A DNA stretch of 64,000 nucleotides from Gammaproteobacteria bacterium (GTDB lineage Bacteria > Pseudomonadota > Gammaproteobacteria > Chromatiales > Chromatiaceae), in contig JAGRGU010000046.1 of assembly GCA_020445335.1 (NCBI GenBank), forward strand, positions 1 through 64,000, in the 5' to 3' direction. The position numbers and the translations under genes were made by a program. The notes under the pieces were generated by a model. The model searched no databases and was not told the DNA's origin. It saw nothing but the letters and a program-made list of their open reading frames with translations. How positions within the stretch are numbered: position 1 is the stretch's first letter; each line of letters begins with the position of its first letter. Below are positions 26,946 to 36,293 of this stretch, piece by piece.

Positions 26946-27530
26946 ATGAAATCGCAACGACATAGGGTTAGACGACCCTGGAGAGTTTCGAGGATGGCGT
27001 GTGGCCTGCTGTTTCGCAGCGGTCTGCTGTTGTTGATCCTGGCGCAGCCCGCCATGGGCGGCGCTCCCGCGCCGGCTGGACTGACCGCCCTGAGCGGGCG
27101 CCCATCTGCGCCGGCATTCGACCTGTTCGACATCGAAGGCCGGCGGCATCGGCTAGAGGCGTATCGAGGGCGTGTGGTGGTGGTGAATTTCTGGGCCATC
27201 TGGTGCCCGCCATGCCGCGCGGAGATGCCCTCGTTGCAGCGTGCCTGGCGGCAGTTGCGCGAGCGGGATATCGTGCTGTTGGCGGTCGATGTCGGCGAGA
27301 GCGGCGAACGCGTGGCAGCATTCGCTGCAAAGCAAGCGCTCGATTTTCCGCTGTTGCTGGACGAGCGGGCGGCCGTTTTCGACAGTTGGCGGGTACCCGG
27401 CCTGCCGACCACCTTCGTGATCGACAGGAGCGGACGCCTGGCTTACCGCGCCAGTGGCGCGCGCGAGTGGGACGCGCCGGAGATTCTCGAGGCGATCCTT
27501 GAACTGAACCGGCAAGGGCGCCTGCCCTGA
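26946..27530 (+). CDS. TlpA/ResA-like periplasmic thioredoxin
   Basis: A 194-residue redox protein. A basic head and hydrophobic segment (GLLFRSGLLLLILAQPAMGG) anchor or export it; the thioredoxin-fold domain has the active site WCPPCRAEMP around residue 86 and the cis-Pro loop VPGLPTTFVID. Such proteins keep cytochrome or periplasmic cysteines reduced. It follows a small four-cysteine exported protein by 3 bases, which may be a substrate or partner (inference). ATG 26994 is an alternative start. Confidence 0.87.
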   Translation: MKSQRHRVRRPWRVSRMACGLLFRSGLLLLILAQPAMGGAPAPAGLTALSGRPSAPAFDLFDIEGRRHRLEAYRGRVVVVNFWAIWCPPCRAEMPSLQRAWRQLRERDIVLLAVDVGESGERVAAFAAKQALDFPLLLDERAAVFDSWRVPGLPTTFVIDRSGRLAYRASGAREWDAPEILEAILELNRQGRLP

Positions 27531-27659
27531 GCCGGTGAGCCTCTGTCGCTGGCGATGGCCGGCGAACCGCACGCTCTCCCCTCTTTTTTCATGCTTTATC
27601 AGTGTGCCCTGCTTCTGTGAGGCGCCGATCGTCGCTTTGCAGATCAACTTTGTGGTGCG

Positions 27660-27682
27660 TGCCGCACACAAATGGTGCGGCA
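27660..27682. promoter_or_regulatory. NtrC-type enhancer site upstream of nirB
   Basis: TGCCGCAC-ACAAATG-GTGCGGCA is a perfect 8-bp inverted repeat. Its core GCACACAAATGGTGC (27664-27678) matches the NtrC consensus GCACCAWWWTGGTGC at 13 of 15 positions. It lies about 90 bases upstream of the nirB sigma-54 promoter, the usual enhancer distance. It sits within a 321-base gene-free stretch (27531-27851) that otherwise holds only the promoter and the nirB leader. Confidence 0.75.
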
Positions 27683-27766
27683 GAGCAAGGGTTCGCTCTG
27701 CGCTGTACCGGGGGCGATCGCTAAAGTCTCCTGTAACCATGCACTGTAACTTGGGTTTTTCAAGAT

Positions 27767-27782
27767 TGGCAGATTGATTGCA
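27767..27782 (+). promoter_or_regulatory. Sigma-54 promoter of nirB
   Basis: TGGCAGATTGATTGCA matches the RpoN consensus TGGCAC-N5-TTGCA with the GG and GC elements at the correct spacing; only position 6 and the following purine/pyrimidine differ slightly. Transcription would start near 27794, which rules out the in-frame codons upstream and supports ATG 27852 as the nirB start. Confidence 0.85.
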
Positions 27783-27851
27783 TGGCTGCCTCGAAGAACT
27801 TTGTTGCCGCGCAGCATGCTAGCGCTGCGAACTTGGATTCATGAGGCAGGT

Positions 27852-30290
27852 ATGAAAGAGAAGTTGGTATTGATAGGCAACGGCATGGCCGGTGTCAGAA
27901 CGCTGGAAGAGCTGTTGAAGCTCGACAACGGGGCATACCGGATCACGGTGATCGGCGCCGAACCCCACCCCAACTACAACCGCATCATGCTTTCACCGGT
28001 GTTGGCGGGTGAGAAAGCGGTCGACGATATCGTGCTCAACACGCGCGAGTGGTACGCGCAGAATGGTATCGAGCTGAAGACCGGCGACGCGGTTACCGCC
28101 ATCGACCGGGTCAGGCGGACGTTGACGCTGGCGAGCGGCGCCAGCGTCGACTACGACCGATTGCTGATCGCGACCGGCTCGACGCCGTTCATCATTCCGG
28201 TGCCCGGGCACGACAAGCAGGGGGTGCTGGGATTTCGCGATATCGCCGATGTCGAGCAGATGCTGGCGGCCGCGGGGCAGTATCGCAAGGCGGTGGTGAT
28301 CGGCGGCGGGCTGCTTGGGCTCGAAGCCGCCAACGGGCTGATGAAGAAGGGTATGGAGGTGACGGTCGTGCATCTGCTCGATCGACTGCTCGAGCGCCAG
28401 CTCGACGGGCCGGCTTCGGCGCTGCTGAAGGCGTCGCTGGAAGAGCGCGGTCTCACCTTCCTGATGGAGGCGCAGACCGCCGAGATCACCGGCGGCGAGC
28501 GGGTCGAGGGGGTGAGGTTCGCCGACGGCAGCGAGATAGAGGCCGACCTGGTGGTAATGGCGGTGGGTATACGTCCCAATATGGCGCTGGCACAGCAGGC
28601 CGGAATCTATTGCGAGAGAGGCATTCTGGTCAGCGACACGATGCAGACCTACGACCCGCGGGTCTACGCGGTGGGCGAGTGCGTGCAGCATCGCGGCACC
28701 TGCTACGGGCTTGTTGCGCCGCTGTTTGAGCAGGCCAAGGTGGCAGCCAATCATCTCGCGAGTTTCGGCATTGCCCGCTACGAGGGGTCGGTCACCTCGA
28801 CCAAGTTGAAGGTGACAGGCATAGATCTCTTCTCCGCCGGTGAGTTCATCGAAGCGGAGGGTGACGAGACGCTGGTGTTGCAGGATCCGGCGGCGGGTAT
28901 CTACAAGAAGCTGGTGCTGCGCGACAACCGCATCAAGGGCGCGGTGATGTACGGCGACACGATGGACGGCACCTGGTACTTCACGCTGCTGCGCGAAGGC
29001 ACCGATATCTCTGCGTTTCGGAGCACGATCCTCTTCGGCCAGCACGATCTCGGCGACGCCGGTCACGGAGATGCGAGGGCGAGCACGATGGCTCTTCCCG
29101 ACGGCGCTGAGATCTGCGGTTGCAACGGTGTCTGCAAGGGTGAGATCGTCGATGCGATCACCAAAAAGGGGCTGTTCACGCTCGAGGAGGTGCGCGCGCA
29201 TACCAAGGCCTCGAGTTCGTGCGGTTCCTGTACCGGTCTGGTCGAGGCGATCCTTGCCGGTACCGTCGGCGAAGGCTACGACAAGGTGCCAAGCAAGAAG
29301 GGAATGTGTGGCTGCACCGAACACAGTCACGACGAGGTCATTTCCGCCATCAGGCACGGCGGATTGAAGACGATGCAGGCGGTGCGTGAAACCCTGGAGT
29401 GGTCGACCCCCGACGGCTGCGCCAGCTGCCGTCCGGCGCTGAACTACTATCTGCTGGCGCATTGGCCGGGCGAGTACCGGGATGACGCGCAGTCGCGCTT
29501 CATCAACGAGCGGGCGCACGGCAACATCCAGAAGGATGGCACCTACTCGGTGGTTCCGCGTATGTTCGGTGGCCTCTGCACCGCCGATGAGCTGCGTGCC
29601 ATCGCCGACGTCTCGGACAAGTACCGGGTGCCCGAGATGAAAGTGACCGGCGGACAGCGCATCGACCTGTTCGGCATCCGCAAGGAGGATCTCCCCGCCG
29701 TCTGGCGCGATCTGGCGGCGGCCGGGTTCGTCTCCGGCCATGCCTACGGCAAGGCGCTGCGCACGGTGAAGACCTGCGCCGGCAAGACCTGGTGCCGCTT
29801 CGGAACCCAGAACTCGACCGCACTGGGAGTCAAGCTGGAGCAGCTGACCTGGGGCTCCTGGATGCCGCACAAGTTCAAACTCGCCGTATCGGGCTGTCCA
29901 CGCAACTGCGCGGAGGCGACGATCAAGGATTTCGGTGTGGTATGCGTCGACTCGGGGTACGAACTGCATGTGGGTGGCAACGGCGGCATCAAGGTGCGCG
30001 TCACCGACCTGCTCTGCAAGGTGCAGACCGAGGAGGAGGTGCTGGAGTACTGCGGCGCCTTTACCCAGAAGTATCGCGAGGAGGCGCACTATCTCGAGCG
30101 CACCGCCCCTTGGGTCGAACGGGTCGGGCTGAATCACATCAAGAAGAGCATCGTCGACGATGCGGCGCAACGCCAGGCGCTGTACGAGCGTTTCAAACAC
30201 TCGCAACAGTTCGCGCAGGTCGACCCCTGGGGGCAGCGCGCCGGCGGGGAAGAGGCGCACGAGTTCACCCCGCTGAAGGTGGCCGGCTGA
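27852..30290 (+). CDS. nirB: Assimilatory nitrite reductase [NAD(P)H], large subunit
   Basis: NirB reduces nitrite to ammonium with six electrons from NAD(P)H. The 812-residue protein starts with an FAD/NAD-binding module (VLIGNGMAGVRTLEELL and VVIGGGLLGLEAANGL), then two BFD-like [2Fe-2S] segments (CGCNGVC with SCGSC near 421-456, and CGCTEH with CASC near 485-523), and a siroheme/[4Fe-4S] domain with CAGKTWC near 641 and GCPRNC near 681. ATG 27852 has GAGG 5 bases upstream and is the only start downstream of the sigma-54 promoter. It leads nirB-nirD-nasA. Confidence 0.96.
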   Translation: MKEKLVLIGNGMAGVRTLEELLKLDNGAYRITVIGAEPHPNYNRIMLSPVLAGEKAVDDIVLNTREWYAQNGIELKTGDAVTAIDRVRRTLTLASGASVDYDRLLIATGSTPFIIPVPGHDKQGVLGFRDIADVEQMLAAAGQYRKAVVIGGGLLGLEAANGLMKKGMEVTVVHLLDRLLERQLDGPASALLKASLEERGLTFLMEAQTAEITGGERVEGVRFADGSEIEADLVVMAVGIRPNMALAQQAGIYCERGILVSDTMQTYDPRVYAVGECVQHRGTCYGLVAPLFEQAKVAANHLASFGIARYEGSVTSTKLKVTGIDLFSAGEFIEAEGDETLVLQDPAAGIYKKLVLRDNRIKGAVMYGDTMDGTWYFTLLREGTDISAFRSTILFGQHDLGDAGHGDARASTMALPDGAEICGCNGVCKGEIVDAITKKGLFTLEEVRAHTKASSSCGSCTGLVEAILAGTVGEGYDKVPSKKGMCGCTEHSHDEVISAIRHGGLKTMQAVRETLEWSTPDGCASCRPALNYYLLAHWPGEYRDDAQSRFINERAHGNIQKDGTYSVVPRMFGGLCTADELRAIADVSDKYRVPEMKVTGGQRIDLFGIRKEDLPAVWRDLAAAGFVSGHAYGKALRTVKTCAGKTWCRFGTQNSTALGVKLEQLTWGSWMPHKFKLAVSGCPRNCAEATIKDFGVVCVDSGYELHVGGNGGIKVRVTDLLCKVQTEEEVLEYCGAFTQKYREEAHYLERTAPWVERVGLNHIKKSIVDDAAQRQALYERFKHSQQFAQVDPWGQRAGGEEAHEFTPLKVAG

Positions 30291-30322
30291 TTCTGTTCAC
30301 AAAGTTTTCGGAGTAGAGAGAT

Positions 30323-30631
30323 ATGAAAGAGTGGATTGATGTCGCCGGTCTGGAGGAGATCCCCCGGCTCGGCGCGCGCATGGTGCACACCGACAGCTTG
30401 CATCTGGCGCTGTTCCGCACCGCCGGCGACGAGGTGTTTGCGCTCGAGGACGCCTGCCCCCACAAGCAGGGGCCGCTATCCCAGGGCATGGTGCACGGCA
30501 CCTCGGTAACCTGTCCACTGCACAACTGGAAGATCGATCTCGCGTCGGGTGAGGCGTTGGCTCCCGATGAGGGGTGCTCGCGAACCTTCAAGACCCGCAT
30601 ACAGGATGGCAGAGTCTATCTGTCGATCTGA
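30323..30631 (+). CDS. nirD: Nitrite reductase small subunit (Rieske-like)
   Basis: A 102-residue Rieske-fold protein. Both metal-binding pairs are intact (CPHKQGPLSQG and CPLHNWKID), unlike the E. coli NirD, which lacks cluster ligands; so a [2Fe-2S] cluster is likely bound here. It associates with NirB in the cytoplasm. The gene lies 32 bases after nirB with a GGAGTAGAG ribosome site, and 19 bases before the proposed nasA start. Confidence 0.94.
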   Translation: MKEWIDVAGLEEIPRLGARMVHTDSLHLALFRTAGDEVFALEDACPHKQGPLSQGMVHGTSVTCPLHNWKIDLASGEALAPDEGCSRTFKTRIQDGRVYLSI

Positions 30632-30650
30632 CCATGCGGGCGGTGCTGTT

Positions 30651-33320
30651 GTGAACGAGCCACAGATGAGAGCGGGCGCGACCCGTACCACATGTCCCTA
30701 CTGCGGTGTCGGCTGTGGGCTGATCATCGAACGTGAGGCCGGCGGCGGTATCAGCGTGCGCGGCGATCCAGCGCATCCCGCCAATCTCGGACGCATCTGC
30801 TCCAAGGGAGCGGCACTGGCGGAGACGATCGGCAGCGAGGGGCGCCTCACACGACCGCTGGTCGACGGTAGAGCCGTAAGTTGGGACGAGGCGCTCGATC
30901 GAGTCGCCGAGGGGTTCCGCCGCGTCATCGACCGACGGGGTCCGGGTGCGGTCGCCTTCTACGTCTCCGGGCAGCTGCTGACCGAAGACTACTATGTCGC
31001 CAACAAGCTGATGAAAGGCTTCATCGGCTCAGCCAACATCGATACCAATTCGCGGCTCTGCATGTCCTCCTCGGTGGTCGGGCACAAGCGGGCATTTGGC
31101 TCGGACACGGTGCCGGGGTGTTACCAGGATCTGGAACAGGCAGACCTGGTGGTGCTGACAGGCTCGAATACGGCCTGGTGTCATCCGGTGCTGTTTCAGC
31201 GTATCCAGGCGGCGCGCAAAGCACGGCCGCAGATGCGGCTGGTGGTGATCGATCCGCGCGCCACCGCCACCAGCGACGGCGCCGATCTGCATCTGCCGCT
31301 GCGCAGCGGCAGCGACAGTCTGCTGTTCAACGGACTGCTCAGCTGGCTGGCGCGGCACGGACATGTCGATCGGCGCTTCGTCGAACGCCATACCACAGGT
31401 CATGCCGAGGCGGTGCGGCTGGCTCAGTGGCAGGCGCCTTCGGCGGCGGTGGTGGCCGACCAGTGCGGGCTGCAGACGGAGCAGGTGGAGCAGTTCTTCC
31501 GCTGGTTCGGCGCCTGCGAGAAGACGGTGACTGTCTATTCACAGGGGATCAATCAATCCACCAGCGGCAGCGACAAGGTCAACGCCATCGTAAACTGTCA
31601 CCTGCTGAGCGGGCGTATCGGCCGTGCCGGGATGGGGCCCTTCTCCGTCACCGGCCAGCCCAACGCGATGGGCGGCCGCGAGGTGGGAGCGCTGGCCAAC
31701 CAGCTGGCGGCGCACATGGGTTTCGACAGCGACGAAGATATCGACCGGGTGAGACGGTTCTGGCAGGCACCAGCGCTGGCCCGCAAGCCGGGTCTCAACG
31801 CTGTGGAGCTGTTCCGCGCGGTCGAACGCGGCGAGATCGGCGCGCTCTGGATCATGGCCACCAACCCGGCCGTCAGCCTGCCGGACAACAGTCAGGTGAG
31901 GCGCGCGCTGGAGCGCTGTGAACTGGTCGTGGTCAGCGACTGCGTCGAAACCGACACCACCCGTTTCGCCGATATCCTCCTGCCGGTGAAAGCCTGGGGC
32001 GAGAAGGATGGCACGGTGACCAACTCCGAGCGGCGCATCTCCCGTCAGCGCCCCTTCCTGCCGCCACCGGCGGAGGCGCGCGCCGACTGGTGGATTCTCA
32101 GCCGCTTTGCGCAGCGGCTCGGCTTCAGCGGTTTCGACTATCGCTCACCGCGCGAAATCTTCGACGAGCATGCCGCGCTCAGTGGTTTCGAGAACGGTGG
32201 CACACGGGATTTCGATATCGGCGCGCTGCAGGGAATCGGCGAGGATGAGTACGACGCGCTGCAGCCGTTCCAGTGGCCGTTCGCGGCAGGCGGCGTCAGC
32301 TGTCAACGCCTGTTTGCCGAAGGGGGGTTCTTCACCGCCGACAGGCGCGCGCAATTCGTGGCGGTAACGCCACGTCCGCCGGCGACGGCGCCCGAGGGCG
32401 ACTACCCGTTCACGCTCAACACCGGCCGCGTGCGTGATCACTGGCACACGATGACACGTACCGGGCTCTCGCCGAAACTGACGGCGCACACTGCCGAGCC
32501 CTACGCCGAACTGCACGTTCTCGACGCCCAACGCCTGGGGATTGCCGATGCTGACCTGGTCAGGATCGAGAGCCGTTGGGGCGGGGTGGTGGTACGGGCG
32601 CGCTGCGGCACGCGGCAGCAACCCGGAGCGCTGTTCGTGCCTATGCATTGGAACGACCGCTTCGCCAGTAACGCGTGCATCGGCAGCGTGGTCAATCCCT
32701 GTGTGGACCCGTTCTCCGGGCAGCCGGAGTTCAAGCACACGCCGGTGCGCGTGAGCCGTGTGGAACCCGCCTGGTACGGCTTTCTGCTGTCGCGCGATCC
32801 GATCGATAATCTGCCGCAGGGCTATTGGTGCAGAAGCTGGCGCAAGGATGTCTGGTATTACGAACTGGCTGGTGATGCGCCGCTGCAGGATCCCTCCGCC
32901 TATGCACGCGCCCTGCTGGGCGCCAGGGCTGCGAATCCCGCGGCCTGGTGCGAGTTTCTCGACTCCAGCGGCGCCCACTATCGTGCGGCGCGTTTCGATG
33001 ACGGCCGCCTGGGCGCCAGCCTGTTTATCTCCAGCACCAATGATCTTCCGGGGCGTGACTGGCTGGTGCGCCTCTTTGCCCAATCCGAACTGCTGCCGGA
33101 GCAGCGTCTGCGTGTGCTCGCGGGTGCCCCCGGCAAGGGGGCTGAGGATGTCGGCAGGGTGATCTGCTCCTGTTTCAGTGTCGGTGTGAATACGCTGATG
33201 GCGGCGATTCGAAGTCGTAAACTCAGCACCCCCGAGCAGATCGGCGAGGCGTTGCAGGCGGGCACCAACTGCGGCTCCTGCATTCCCGAGCTACGCGCGT
33301 TGATCGCCGAGGCATCTTAG
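30651..33320 (+). CDS. nasA: Assimilatory nitrate reductase, catalytic subunit
   Basis: An 889-residue molybdopterin oxidoreductase that reduces nitrate to nitrite. The N-terminal [4Fe-4S] motif CPYCGVGCGL starts near residue 14 and ends at ICSKG (about 49); the molybdopterin domains follow (SRLCMSSSVVGHKRAFG, NAMGGREVGALANQLAAH). A C-terminal BFD-like [2Fe-2S] domain (CSCFSVGVNTL ... NCGSC, from about 838) marks the Klebsiella NasA class that receives electrons from a partner reductase. No nasB-like gene is adjacent, so the electron donor must be elsewhere. GTG 30651 is chosen; ATG 30666 is possible. Confidence 0.95.
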   Translation: MNEPQMRAGATRTTCPYCGVGCGLIIEREAGGGISVRGDPAHPANLGRICSKGAALAETIGSEGRLTRPLVDGRAVSWDEALDRVAEGFRRVIDRRGPGAVAFYVSGQLLTEDYYVANKLMKGFIGSANIDTNSRLCMSSSVVGHKRAFGSDTVPGCYQDLEQADLVVLTGSNTAWCHPVLFQRIQAARKARPQMRLVVIDPRATATSDGADLHLPLRSGSDSLLFNGLLSWLARHGHVDRRFVERHTTGHAEAVRLAQWQAPSAAVVADQCGLQTEQVEQFFRWFGACEKTVTVYSQGINQSTSGSDKVNAIVNCHLLSGRIGRAGMGPFSVTGQPNAMGGREVGALANQLAAHMGFDSDEDIDRVRRFWQAPALARKPGLNAVELFRAVERGEIGALWIMATNPAVSLPDNSQVRRALERCELVVVSDCVETDTTRFADILLPVKAWGEKDGTVTNSERRISRQRPFLPPPAEARADWWILSRFAQRLGFSGFDYRSPREIFDEHAALSGFENGGTRDFDIGALQGIGEDEYDALQPFQWPFAAGGVSCQRLFAEGGFFTADRRAQFVAVTPRPPATAPEGDYPFTLNTGRVRDHWHTMTRTGLSPKLTAHTAEPYAELHVLDAQRLGIADADLVRIESRWGGVVVRARCGTRQQPGALFVPMHWNDRFASNACIGSVVNPCVDPFSGQPEFKHTPVRVSRVEPAWYGFLLSRDPIDNLPQGYWCRSWRKDVWYYELAGDAPLQDPSAYARALLGARAANPAAWCEFLDSSGAHYRAARFDDGRLGASLFISSTNDLPGRDWLVRLFAQSELLPEQRLRVLAGAPGKGAEDVGRVICSCFSVGVNTLMAAIRSRKLSTPEQIGEALQAGTNCGSCIPELRALIAEAS

Positions 33321-33500
33321 AGAGCTGTGCCACCGAAAGTGATTCCGCCACAGTGGAGGTATCGGGTGGGCGGCACTATCGTATTGATCGATTCTGACGT
33401 TAAAGATATTTCTTCCCTAGCCGAAATCTCCTGGGAGCGACCGGTACCGGCGCAACGCCCGGAATGGAACCATCGCCAAAAACCAGAGGAGAATCGATCG

Positions 33501-34418
33501 ATGTACCTGACCAATATCAAGGTTGCCATCCGTTTTACCGGCTTGATCAGCGCGTTGTTCCTGGCGCTGATCGCCTTCAGCCGCGTCACTTTCGCGGAGG
33601 GTCCGACCTCCGCGGAGTATGGCGTGGTGCTTAACCTCTCGGGCAAGCAGCGTATGCTGTCGCAGAAGATGAGCAAGGAGATCATGCTGGTCGCGCTCGA
33701 CCAGGAGAAGGACAAGAACCTGCAGAATCTGAAAAACACCTCCGATCTGTTCGACAAGACGCTGAAAGGTCTGCGCGACGGCAGCGATGAGCTGCGTCTG
33801 CCGCCGACCGAAAGCGGGCGCATTCTGCGTCAGCTGAGCAAGGTCAACGAGGTCTGGGCGGAGTTCTATCCGATCGTGCAGCAGGTCCTTGCCAGCGGCA
33901 GCGTGACCAAGGAGCAGGTTGCCGCGGTAGCCGCCAGCAATCTGCCGCTGCTGAAACAGATGAACAAGGCGGTCGGGCTCTACGAGAAGGATGCCCAGAA
34001 AGGTGGACTCAAGGCGGCGCCCGGCCTGGCCGCGACAATCAACCTTTCCGGCAAGCAGCGTATGTTGACGCAGAAGATGAGTAAGGAGTTCCTGCTGGTC
34101 GCCTACGGCCATGATGCCGAAAACAACAAGCTGAGCCTGCTGGAGACCTACAGCCTGTTCGAGCGCACGCTGAAAGGTCTGCTCGACGGCGATGAGACCC
34201 TCGGTCTGCCGGGGACCAAACCGCAACACATCCGTGATCAGTTGGGCGTGGTCAATGGGCTCTGGGCCAAGTTCAAGCCGATCGTCGAATATGGCGCCGA
34301 CTACAAGACCACCTCTATTCCGCGCGAGAAGATCGCGGCGCTGGCCGAGACCAATCTGCCGTTGTTGAAGGAGATGAACAAGGCGGTTGGCATGTACGAA
34401 AAGGAGGCGGCCAAATAG
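33501..34418 (+). CDS. Secreted protein with two PilJ/NarX-type sensing domains
   Basis: A 305-residue protein with a signal peptide ([19 protein letters not shown]) and two copies of the PilJ N-terminal domain. The repeat signature is [17 protein letters not shown] (first copy) and [17 protein letters not shown] (second), each followed by a helical part ending in [14 protein letters not shown] and [14 protein letters not shown]. This domain is related to the nitrate/nitrite-binding part of NarX. There is no transmembrane segment after the signal and no output domain, so it acts in the periplasm, probably by binding a small anion and contacting a receptor. AGGAG lies 9 bases before ATG 33501. 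It precedes a chemoreceptor gene. Confidence 0.85.
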   Translation: MYLTNIKVAIRFTGLISALFLALIAFSRVTFAEGPTSAEYGVVLNLSGKQRMLSQKMSKEIMLVALDQEKDKNLQNLKNTSDLFDKTLKGLRDGSDELRLPPTESGRILRQLSKVNEVWAEFYPIVQQVLASGSVTKEQVAAVAASNLPLLKQMNKAVGLYEKDAQKGGLKAAPGLAATINLSGKQRMLTQKMSKEFLLVAYGHDAENNKLSLLETYSLFERTLKGLLDGDETLGLPGTKPQHIRDQLGVVNGLWAKFKPIVEYGADYKTTSIPREKIAALAETNLPLLKEMNKAVGMYEKEAAK

Positions 34419-34461
34419 CCCATGGAGGCCGATTTCGGCCACGGAATTTGGGGGTCATGTC

Positions 34462-36141
34462 ATGACTATTCGCACTAAACTGCTGGGTGGCGGTGTGCTG
34501 GTCAGTCTGTTGCTGGGATTGGTGCTGGCGCTCACGATCTTCTCTTTCGACGGCCTCAGCGGCGGCTTCATCGAGGTGGTCGAACATGCCTCCATAGGCG
34601 TCGACAACTCGACCGCCAGCGCGCGCAACATCGCCAAGTCCGACGAAAGTCTGGCGGAGGTCTCCACAGGGATGCTGGAACTGGCGGATGACATTAGCAG
34701 GACCAACATGCACGTCAAGGTTCTGCAGCGGAAGATCGGCCAGATCTCCGGTAATCTCAAGGATCTGCTGGAGGAGATGGGCGAAGTCACTGCAGAGCTT
34801 CCCGAAGGTTGGTATGCGCGCGAGCGGCTCGAAGAGCTGACCGACGAAGTCGGCGACGCGGAAGAGATCATGCGGCGGGAAGCGTTGATCAGCCTGAAGG
34901 GCACTGTGGTAAAGATGGGTGACTTCAGCCAGCGGCTCGACGATCAGGTGAAGGACATCTCGGCGCTGACCGGTGAACTGCACGAGGTCAAGTCGCTGAG
35001 CGACGACGTGGTCACCGCCAACCGTGAGATACAGACGTTGTCGCTCGATTTCGGCAGCCAGATCGACCTCTCCCGTAATCTGATCGGCGCGGTGGTGATA
35101 ACGGTGATCGTCCTCTCTCTGATCGGCGTGGTTCTGCTGACACGGGCGATCACCGCACCGCTGAGCTGCGTCATCGAGGCGATGGAGAATATCGCCGCGG
35201 GCGAAGGCGATCTGACGCAGCGGCTGGCCTGTGCCGGCGACGGCGAGATGTCACGACTGGCGGTCGCCTTCAACAGCTTCGTCGAAAAAGTACACCGGCT
35301 GGTAACCGAAGTGGCGGAGAGCATGGGGCACTTCTCCAATGTGGTCGAACGCAGCACCGAGATCGCCGATCAGACCAGTCAGGGTGTAGTGCAGCAGCAG
35401 ACTGAAACTGACCAGGTGGCAACCGCGGTAAACGAACTCTCCTTTTCTGCGCAGGAGATGTCGGACAACAGCGCCAATGCCGCGGAGTCGGCGCAGAACG
35501 CCGAGGATGAGGCCAACAGCGGCAAGCAGGTGGTGGAGCGTTCGGTCGCCGCGGTCGAATCGCTGTCGCAGAATGTGATCGCCTCGGTCGGCATGGTGCA
35601 GAAGATCGCGGTCGATAGCGAGAATGTCGGCAAGGTGATCGCGGTTATCCAGGAGATCGCCGAACAGACCAACCTGCTGGCGCTGAACGCCGCGATCGAG
35701 GCTGCGCGCGCCGGCGAACAGGGGCGAGGATTCGCGGTGGTGGCGGACGAGGTGCGCACATTGGCCAACCGTACGCAACGCTCAACCGAGGAGATCCGGG
35801 GAATCATCGAACGGCTGCAGAGCGGTACCCGCGAGGCCGAGCGGGCGATGCAGGCCGGCCAGCAACAGGCGGAGCAGAACCTCGAACTTGCCGCACAGGC
35901 AGGACAGGCGCTGGAGAATATCGCCGGCGTGGTTACCTCTATCAAGCGGCAGATCCAGCAGATTGCAGCCGCCACCCAGCAACAGACCTCGGTTACCGAG
36001 GAGATCAACCGCAGCGTCGATAACATCAACGAAGTGGGCAAGCGCACCGCACAGGGCGCGCGTAAAGCCGCCGCCTCGAGCGAAGAGCTTGCCGGCTATT
36101 CGCGTGAGGTTCAGGGAGTTCTCAATCGCTTCAAGATTTAA
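34462..36141 (+). CDS. Methyl-accepting chemotaxis protein
   Basis: A 559-residue receptor: transmembrane helix 1 at residues 9-28, a helical periplasmic domain with coiled-coil-like heptads (residues 30-205), transmembrane helix 2 (about 208-232), HAMP, and a signalling domain whose tip reads [38 protein letters not shown]. The C-terminus ends VLNRFKI with no CheR-docking pentapeptide. The gene is 43 bases after the double-PilJ protein gene, separated by a small GGCCG/CGGCC hairpin (34427-34440), and the ATG is preceded by GGGGGT. The two probably act together; the ligand is not known. Confidence 0.9.
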   Translation: MTIRTKLLGGGVLVSLLLGLVLALTIFSFDGLSGGFIEVVEHASIGVDNSTASARNIAKSDESLAEVSTGMLELADDISRTNMHVKVLQRKIGQISGNLKDLLEEMGEVTAELPEGWYARERLEELTDEVGDAEEIMRREALISLKGTVVKMGDFSQRLDDQVKDISALTGELHEVKSLSDDVVTANREIQTLSLDFGSQIDLSRNLIGAVVITVIVLSLIGVVLLTRAITAPLSCVIEAMENIAAGEGDLTQRLACAGDGEMSRLAVAFNSFVEKVHRLVTEVAESMGHFSNVVERSTEIADQTSQGVVQQQTETDQVATAVNELSFSAQEMSDNSANAAESAQNAEDEANSGKQVVERSVAAVESLSQNVIASVGMVQKIAVDSENVGKVIAVIQEIAEQTNLLALNAAIEAARAGEQGRGFAVVADEVRTLANRTQRSTEEIRGIIERLQSGTREAERAMQAGQQQAEQNLELAAQAGQALENIAGVVTSIKRQIQQIAAATQQQTSVTEEINRSVDNINEVGKRTAQGARKAAASSEELAGYSREVQGVLNRFKI

Positions 36142-36189
36142 AAGGGCGATTTTTACGCTGGTGATGGGGCAGGGACGCCCCCGATATCC

Positions 36190-36229
36190 TATAATCTTTT
36201 CCTGATCCTGCTTTAGCAAAGCATACTAA
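36190..36229 (+). promoter_or_regulatory. Possible promoter and LysR-type box before the LysR gene
   Basis: TATAAT at 36190-36195 is a good -10 box, but no -35 is evident. Downstream, TTAG-N9-CTAA (36213-36229) has the spacing of a LysR-type box and overlaps the small hairpin TGCTTT-AGC-AAAGCA (36209-36223), which might instead end the chemoreceptor transcript. Autoregulation is possible but unproven. Confidence 0.3.
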
Positions 36230-36293
36230 TTTATTTATCCGGGTGGGTCGCATCAGCCGCTTTTCACCTCCCGGCAGATCAGGACCCCCGCCG

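Noticed and set aside
27993..30260. 755-codon minus-strand frame opposite nirB
   Set aside because: Longest antisense frame in the window; nirB has all its cofactor motifs and a proper promoter, so this is a codon-bias artefact.
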